This document shows, piece by piece, positions 1-4,037 of a stretch of DNA of 6,175 nucleotides. The stretch is taken from NCBI GenBank assembly GCA_028287725.1, contig JAQBPC010000582.1:1-6175 (forward strand). The letters run 5' to 3'. The position numbers were made by a program, and so were the translations under genes. Position 1 is the stretch's first letter; each line of letters opens with the position of its first letter. The notes beneath the pieces were generated by a model, which did no database searches, had not been told where the DNA came from, and saw only the letters and a list, made by a program, of their open reading frames with translations. This DNA is from Chloroflexota bacterium. GTDB lineage: Bacteria; Chloroflexota; UBA5177; JANWHV01.

Positions 1-276
1 CAAAACGGGACCACCTTTAGAACCAAGTTTACGCATGGCAAGGTTATCGGACTATCCCCCAAACGTCCACGAACAATACAGGAATTCAGGGATGTAATTG
101 GTACTTCTGCGATTGTAACGGGAGACAAAATTGCTATTCCTCATTACACATTTGGGTCATTGCTCCATCCAATAAGTGCCTATATGGTTGGACGTGACCC
201 GGCCGACCCGACGCTAAAAGCGAGCCAATTCATCGATATCAAGCTTTGGACGTGGCGCGGGAGAGTGCCTGCATAG
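1..276 (+). CDS. C-terminal part of an unrecognised protein (5' end outside window)
   Basis: Frame 1 is open from the first base to a TAG at 274-276, giving 91 residues that end in ...LWTWRGRVPA. I do not recognise the family. The fragment is soluble-looking, with no hydrophobic segment long enough to span a membrane and no cysteine, so it is not itself the iron-sulfur part of a complex. It contains a basic patch (SPKRPR, about residues 20-25 of the fragment) and ends in a Trp-rich tail. The first 180 bases are about 44% GC by hand count, clearly lower than the glycosidase gene at the other end. It lies only 36 bp upstream of the membrane Fe-S gene in the same direction, so the two are probably co-transcribed and may be functional partners. 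Coding status is supported by the open frame and by the good Shine-Dalgarno site that follows; the function is unknown. Confidence 0.6.
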   Translation, partial: QNGTTFRTKFTHGKVIGLSPKRPRTIQEFRDVIGTSAIVTGDKIAIPHYTFGSLLHPISAYMVGRDPADPTLKASQFIDIKLWTWRGRVPA

Positions 277-297
277 CATGTTCAGACGCCGTGACGT

Positions 298-304
298 AAG
301 GAGG
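298..304 (+). promoter_or_regulatory. Ribosome binding site AAGGAGG deciding a GTG start
   Basis: A perfect AAGGAGG lies 8 nt before the GTG at 313. This supports the GTG start over the in-frame ATG at 331, which has no comparable site. Confidence 0.85.
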
Positions 305-312
305 CTAGCACC

Positions 313-1449
313 GTGAAAGAGCTATCGGTGATGACCCAGTCTGGGGGAGTGGTCGCTCAGCGGGCCCACAGCTCAACGTCAGGGTGGCCCATCGTTCGTG
401 TCTGCTTCATGGTTGCACTGCTTTGCCTGATCGTTACCTGTTTTATCGCTCCTTCCCTCGCCACCGTATTATTTTGGGGAGTGTTTATCGGCGTCGTGCC
501 GGCCGTTATAGTCATTGCCCCGGGCGTATGGCGCAACATCTGCCCACTCGCATCGGCGAGTCAGCTTGCCAGAAAGATCGGTATCACTCCCGGCCTGCGT
601 ATCCCACCGAAAGTACAGACCTATTCGCCATTGGTCAGCGCGTCGCTGCTCCTGGCGATTGTCCCGCTTCGCCGTGTCCTGCTCGATAGTAACGGGCTAG
701 CGCTCGGCGTGTTCCTGCTCGCGCTATTAGGGATGGCCTCGGTCGGAGGCCTACTATTTGGTGGGAAAGCCGGGTGGTGCAGTCAGTTCTGCCCAATGCT
801 CCAGCTAGAGCGCTTCTATGGGGCTAACCCGCTGAGAAGGGTCCGCGACACTCACTGCCGACCGTGCAGTGGCTGCGCAAAGAATTGCTACGATCTTTCG
901 CCAAGCGGCGCGGCGCTGGCAGATATAACTGAAGGCGGTACTATCCGCAAGGTGGGCCGTACTATATTTGCCGGCGGTATGCCGTGGCTCTGCCTTGCAT
1001 TCTTCACCCAGCCCGATCTTTCGAGTTTCACTTTTGGCGCGGTTGTGACATTATATGCGCGAATACTGGTGATCGTCGCACTTGGCATCGGCATCTTTAG
1101 GGTAATTGAAACGCTCACTCAATTCACCAGCTATCAAATTGTTCTCGCGCACGCGGTCGTCACAATCGACCTGTATTACTGGTTCGTGTTGTCTGGTGCC
1201 GCACACTCGATGGGCGTGGATTTGTCGGTATTGTCATATGCGCTTATGGCCACGGTTGTGGCGGTGTCCATGCGATGGTTACAGACGGCGCGTCGCCTCG
1301 AGCAAGGATACAAACGTCGGCGCACGGTGGTTATCTGCGCGCCAACGCGCCCAAAGTCAAATATTTTGCAGGCCCGTCGATTTGTGCCCCTATTCCAATG
1401 GACGACAGGCGCCAGACAGGTTATGGCAAAAGCTAGCCGAACGGACTGA
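313..1449 (+). CDS. Polytopic membrane 4Fe-4S protein, NapH/NosR-like electron-transfer family
   Basis: This 378-residue protein starts at a GTG placed 8 nt after AAGGAGG. Hydrophobic segments are visible at about 27-46, 51-69, 105-122, 128-149, 217-232, 240-262, 276-294 and 304-322, which suggests eight membrane passes. A loop between segments 4 and 5 carries WC156-SQF-C160-P and then C182-x2-C185-x2-C188-x3-C192, a complete ferredoxin-type 4Fe-4S motif. An additional Cys-Pro pair is at C77 (WRNICP), in the loop between segments 2 and 3. Arg/Lys-rich flanks put both loops on the same, probably cytoplasmic, side. In NapH/NosR/CcoG-type proteins, Cys-Pro motifs and ferredoxin motifs in such loops pass electrons between the quinone pool or cytosolic donors and a membrane or exported reductase. 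Here only one ferredoxin motif is present, where those families usually have two. The last 55 or so residues form a basic, soluble tail. Electron transfer is a confident class-level call; the partner and the reaction are unknown, and the unidentified gene just upstream is the best candidate partner. Confidence 0.75.
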   Translation: MKELSVMTQSGGVVAQRAHSSTSGWPIVRVCFMVALLCLIVTCFIAPSLATVLFWGVFIGVVPAVIVIAPGVWRNICPLASASQLARKIGITPGLRIPPKVQTYSPLVSASLLLAIVPLRRVLLDSNGLALGVFLLALLGMASVGGLLFGGKAGWCSQFCPMLQLERFYGANPLRRVRDTHCRPCSGCAKNCYDLSPSGAALADITEGGTIRKVGRTIFAGGMPWLCLAFFTQPDLSSFTFGAVVTLYARILVIVALGIGIFRVIETLTQFTSYQIVLAHAVVTIDLYYWFVLSGAAHSMGVDLSVLSYALMATVVAVSMRWLQTARRLEQGYKRRRTVVICAPTRPKSNILQARRFVPLFQWTTGARQVMAKASRTD

Positions 1450-1548
1450 CCTATACCGCGCCGTTCCGTTAGGCAATACACCACCAGATGTTGTATAGTT
1501 TGCAAGACAGTTGTACAGGTCATAGTAGCGTAGTTTTTTAACAGCAAG

Positions 1549-1578
1549 TTGACACGTACTGTACAGTAGACATATAGA
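1549..1578 (+). promoter_or_regulatory. Sigma70-type promoter candidate for the two-component operon
   Basis: A perfect -35 hexamer TTGACA (1549-1554) is followed after 18 nt by TATAGA (1573-1578, 4 of 6 to consensus; shifting by one gives ATATAG with a 17-nt spacer). The surrounding DNA is locally AT-rich: 1501-1560 is about 42% GC. It points toward the response regulator gene and would start transcription near 1585, leaving an untranslated leader of roughly 295 nt. The match is by eye, and no transcription start has been shown. Confidence 0.55.
1557..1568. promoter_or_regulatory. Perfect 12-bp palindrome in the promoter spacer, possible operator
   Basis: TACTGTACAGTA equals its own reverse complement over all 12 bases and lies wholly between the -35 and -10 elements, the classic place for a repressor to block polymerase. 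The core TGTACA recurs at 1512-1517, 48 bp upstream centre to centre, which could be an auxiliary half site. It is not an OmpR-type direct repeat, so it is more likely to serve another dimeric regulator than the neighbouring response regulator. Confidence 0.45.
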
Positions 1579-1591
1579 CTCCAATCAATGA

Positions 1592-1742
1592 CCTCGCTCA
1601 GCGGACGAGGCGGTTCGTGCGAAAGTGCCGATGGCAATGCGTGAACCGTACTTGACGACTGCTGAGCGCGCGGATGGTGTGCCATGTGGCCTTGACACGT
1701 GGGGCAGGTCAGGAAAGCTGTGGCACTATCAGCGAGCCGCAG
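1592..1742 (+). promoter_or_regulatory. Possible structured leader RNA upstream of the response regulator
   Basis: No gene is supported between 1450 and 1880; this part of the gap is rich in inverted repeats. Hairpin A pairs CCTCG 1592-1596 with CGAGG 1606-1610. Hairpin B begins at the next base: 1611-1620 pairs with 1639-1648 over 10 bp including two G-U pairs, and inside it TGCC 1626-1629 pairs with GGCA 1633-1636. CGCTCAGC 1595-1602, which overlaps the A stem and loop, is perfectly complementary to GCTGAGCG 1661-1668. That allows either a loop pseudoknot (1597-1602 with 1661-1666) or a switch that breaks A and encloses B. Further weaker stems are 1690-1696/1708-1713 (one bulge) and 1718-1724/1736-1742 (one G-U). 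I recognise no known riboswitch consensus. It could be a cis-acting leader, an independent small RNA, or chance folding. Confidence 0.35.
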
Positions 1743-1781
1743 GTAGGGCATGGTCATGATGGGGGGCGACTGGAGTACAGG

Positions 1782-1803
1782 CTACCCAACGCGGAGTGGG
1801 TAG
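1782..1803 (+). repeat. 7-bp inverted repeat, small hairpin in the leader
   Basis: CTACCCA (1782-1788) and TGGGTAG (1797-1803) form a perfect 7-bp stem with an 8-nt loop, 78 bp before the response regulator ATG. No T-run follows, so it is not a standard intrinsic terminator. It may be part of the leader fold or a protein-binding site. Confidence 0.4.
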
Positions 1804-1866
1804 TATAGTTGATCTGCTAATCGGCATAGCCGCATGTGACGTCGGTCGAACTTTCATACGCAAAAG

Positions 1867-1877
1867 AAGGAAGGGGG
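1867..1877 (+). promoter_or_regulatory. Purine-rich ribosome binding site deciding the response regulator start
   Basis: AAGGAAGGGGG sits just before the ATG at 1881, with about 6 nt between its AAGGAAGG core and the start. It favours that ATG over the in-frame GTG at 1836, which has no such site and would add 15 residues not expected before a receiver domain. Confidence 0.75.
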
Positions 1878-1880
1878 TCC

Positions 1881-2645
1881 ATGCAGGCACAAGGATCAGC
1901 GATCGCCAGTAAAGTGCTGTGCGTTGACGACGATTCATATCTGACCGATCTGCTGCGATATGCGCTCACACGCGAGGGCTTTGCCGTACAGGCAGCATCA
2001 AACGGCGCTGAGGCCATACGCGCAGCCCAGATCGATCCGCCCGATATTGCGGTCGTCGATGTCAACCTTCCAGATATCAACGGTTTCGAGTTGTGCGCGC
2101 AACTTCGATCTACCTTTCGCATTCCCGTGCTCATGCTCAGCGCACGCCAAGCTGAGGAGGACGTCATTACCGGGTTAGTGTCCGGTGCAGACGACTACGT
2201 TGCAAAGCCGTTCAGCATGCGGGTTCTCGTGTATCGCCTGCACGCCGTTCTTCGAAGGCTACAGACACCACAGTTGGCTACCGTGGCTACTAAAAGGACT
2301 TATCGAATTGGTGCGGGCAGTTTTAGCCCGGAATATAATCAGATAACTCTCGGCGCCAGGACCATCAAGCTGACACCGACCGAAAGCAAGATTCTTCATT
2401 TACTGGTGACGCACGAGTGGCAGGTCCTATCAGTTGATCAGATAATGGATCAATTGTGGAGCTATGACTCGGATACTAGCGGCTCTGTTATAAAAACTCA
2501 TGTCAGTAATTTGCGCACGAAGATCTCAGATCTAATGGGTAATGACCAGATGATCTTTACTGTCCCGGGTATTGGTTACACATTCCGGGGCGGGCCCGCC
2601 GTGCTGCGTGCGGAGCCTACGGACGTCGTCGAAGCAATTGGTTGA
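1881..2645 (+). CDS. OmpR/PhoB-family two-component response regulator
   Basis: From the ATG at 1881 the product is 254 residues, normal for the family. An N-terminal receiver domain (about 11-128) shows every key residue: acidic pair D16-D17 after VLCV, phospho-acceptor D60 in VVDVNLPDINGFE, S87 in MLSA and K109 in the KPF signature. A linker leads to a C-terminal winged-helix DNA-binding domain (about 150-245) with the characteristic LTPTE, the recognition-helix region VIKTHVSNLRTKI and the wing ending in PGIGYTFRG. It should be phosphorylated by the adjacent kinase and bind direct-repeat sites as a dimer to control transcription; its targets cannot be read from this window. Its stop codon (2643-2645) lies 2 bp before the kinase ATG, so the pair is almost certainly one transcript with coupled translation. 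Expression may be governed by the promoter at 1549-1578, its palindrome and the long leader. Confidence 0.95.
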   Translation: MQAQGSAIASKVLCVDDDSYLTDLLRYALTREGFAVQAASNGAEAIRAAQIDPPDIAVVDVNLPDINGFELCAQLRSTFRIPVLMLSARQAEEDVITGLVSGADDYVAKPFSMRVLVYRLHAVLRRLQTPQLATVATKRTYRIGAGSFSPEYNQITLGARTIKLTPTESKILHLLVTHEWQVLSVDQIMDQLWSYDSDTSGSVIKTHVSNLRTKISDLMGNDQMIFTVPGIGYTFRGGPAVLRAEPTDVVEAIG

Positions 2646-2647
2646 GC

Positions 2648-3772
2648 ATGGCTGATGCGGACCTCGATACTTGGCAGGCTGTAGCGAACCAGACTTGGGC
2701 CGGGCAGTTAGTAGTCGAGTATCCTTGTCGCATTACCATGGCAAATGCTGCTGCTGTGCGCCTGGCAGGCGACCGAGGAGACGAGGTTCTCGGCGGTTGC
2801 TTCTGCTCCATATTCATCACGGGAACGGCGCATCGCCTTCCAGATAGGTGTGTGCTGGAGTATGCCATGCGCGGCACCGAGCGCCGTGTTCGCCCCAGAT
2901 GGCTTCCCATAGAACCTGGCGGCGTCAAGTCAACGGTCTTATTTGGCGCCACGTCCTTGCAAGGAACTAACGAGACCGGCCTCGACCGCAAAGTGATCGT
3001 GACTATGGTGCCGAGTATCCTTGTCGATGAAGCTGATCGTAAGCGACAGGAGATGCTCGCCACGGCGTTACACGATCTCCGGCACCCGATTGCGATTCAA
3101 ACGATAAGCCTCGAGCTGCTGGAGGACCAACCTCTAGAAGCGCGGTCCCCCGAAGCAGTCAGCATCATGCGCCGGCTACGCCACGCGACCGATTACCTGG
3201 CCAAAGGCGTGGAAAACTTACAAAACCGCACGCTATACGAACTCGACGTCGAGACGCACCAACCACTTCAGCTCGCACTTCTGCCGTTGGTCAAGGGAAT
3301 AGCATTCCAGTTGGAGCCCATTCTTTTCCGCCGCCGGCAAACGGTGCTGGTTCGCATACCAAGAAACCTGGTTGTCTGGGCAGACCCCGATGCATTAGAG
3401 CACGTTCTCGTAAACTTGTTGCTCAACGCCCACAAGTATTCGGTCAATGAGGACAGGTTTGAGGTTTCCGCTCGACGCATCAAAGGTCTAGATGTGGTGG
3501 AGCTAGTGGTGCGAGATCACGGCCCGGGCATCAGTAAAGCCGAGCGCCGCCGGGTCTTCGAGCGATTTTATCGCGGTGCCGGCAGCAGAGGGCAAAAGGG
3601 TGCCGGTCTTGGCCTAGCGATCGTGCAATCGTTGGTTGCACGTCAGGGCGGAACCGGCGGCGTGCGAGCAGCACGTGGAGGCGGCGCTGCCTTCTGGGTG
3701 CGACTTCCCCTACTTCAAAATGACCAACAAACTAGCGAGTCGGCACCGAAGGTACTCTCCACCAAACCCTAA
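2648..3772 (+). CDS. Soluble sensor histidine kinase with cysteine-bearing N-terminal domain
   Basis: The product is 374 residues from ATG 2648; a TTG at 2642 overlapping the regulator stop codon would add two residues. No clear Shine-Dalgarno site precedes either, consistent with translational coupling. No membrane segment or signal peptide is visible, so the kinase is probably cytosolic. Residues 1-115 form a PAS-like region (a guess from the AN-AAAVRLAG pattern). It holds all four cysteines of the protein: C27, C51, C53 and C68. A helical stretch then leads to the dimerisation/phospho-acceptor domain with H142 in ALHDLRHPI. The ATPase domain shows the N box (NLLLNAHKYS, N256 and N260), G1 box D290-HGPG, F box (FERFYRG) and G2 box G318-AGLGLAIV. 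All catalytic motifs are intact, so it should be active and phosphorylate D60 of the neighbouring regulator. About 15 polar residues trail the catalytic core. The signal is unknown; the cysteines allow a redox, metal or Fe-S input, which is inference only. Confidence 0.93.
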   Translation: MADADLDTWQAVANQTWAGQLVVEYPCRITMANAAAVRLAGDRGDEVLGGCFCSIFITGTAHRLPDRCVLEYAMRGTERRVRPRWLPIEPGGVKSTVLFGATSLQGTNETGLDRKVIVTMVPSILVDEADRKRQEMLATALHDLRHPIAIQTISLELLEDQPLEARSPEAVSIMRRLRHATDYLAKGVENLQNRTLYELDVETHQPLQLALLPLVKGIAFQLEPILFRRRQTVLVRIPRNLVVWADPDALEHVLVNLLLNAHKYSVNEDRFEVSARRIKGLDVVELVVRDHGPGISKAERRRVFERFYRGAGSRGQKGAGLGLAIVQSLVARQGGTGGVRAARGGGAAFWVRLPLLQNDQQTSESAPKVLSTKP

Positions 3773-4037
3773 TCGCGGCGCACTCCGACCCCTTGTCGCC
3801 CCATATCGGCGCATATCAGTCGATACTCCTCAGACTGACACACAGTTGGCCTTCGTGGTGTCGCCATAGCGTTGCCAGTTGGGAACGCGCCCGATCGTAA
3901 CGGAGTGGCCTGCCAGATGGGCGATTGTGCAGCCTTATTGCCTGGTGTATTTGTGGAGTTGTGGCGCCGTTGCGCTCGCTGCGTTGTTAAGTGTGTTGAT
4001 GTGGCAGACATCTGCGACCTCGGCCGGAGGGTGCTCA
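3773..4037. other. Intergenic stretch before the glycosidase gene, no clear signal
   Basis: These 265 bp contain no supportable gene. I find no hairpin with a T-run that would end the two-component transcript, and only a poor promoter-like pair (TTGTGC 3925-3930, 17 nt, TATTTG 3948-3953). A 5-bp CAGTC/GACTG inverted repeat around 3817-3837 is too short to interpret. The TGTACA palindrome core found upstream of the regulator gene does not recur here. The change from regulators to a secreted enzyme suggests a separate transcription unit, but the promoter is not visible to me. Confidence 0.5.
4026..4031 (+). promoter_or_regulatory. Ribosome binding site GGAGGG for the glycosidase
   Basis: GGAGGG ends 6 nt before the ATG at 4038. 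It selects this start over an in-frame ATG at 3999, which lacks a site and would put 13 extra residues ahead of an otherwise normal signal peptide. Confidence 0.8.

Noticed and set aside
1440..1470. Inverted repeat AACGGA/TCCGTT around the stop codon of the Fe-S gene, as a terminator
   Set aside because: The stem is only 6 bp with a 19-nt loop and no T-run follows; the nearest T-run (1534-1539) has no convincing stem before it.
1701..1724. Resemblance of CAGGTCAGGAAAGCTG to the SRP RNA core
   Set aside because: The match is short, the GGAA tetraloop and asymmetric loop bases of SRP helix 8 are not in register, and no closing stem fits.
1692..1729. Second TTGACA (1692-1697) as another promoter
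   Set aside because: No -10-like hexamer lies at 16-18 nt; the nearest AT-rich hexamer is about 26 nt away.
1176..1757. Minus-strand open frame of 193 residues with a CPTCQGH stretch
   Set aside because: It overlaps the 3' end of the well-supported Fe-S gene, shows no family resemblance beyond one CxxC, and spans the promoter and hairpin region on the other strand.
1836..1880. GTG start at 1836 for the response regulator
   Set aside because: No ribosome site upstream, and the strong purine-rich site falls inside that extension right before ATG 1881.
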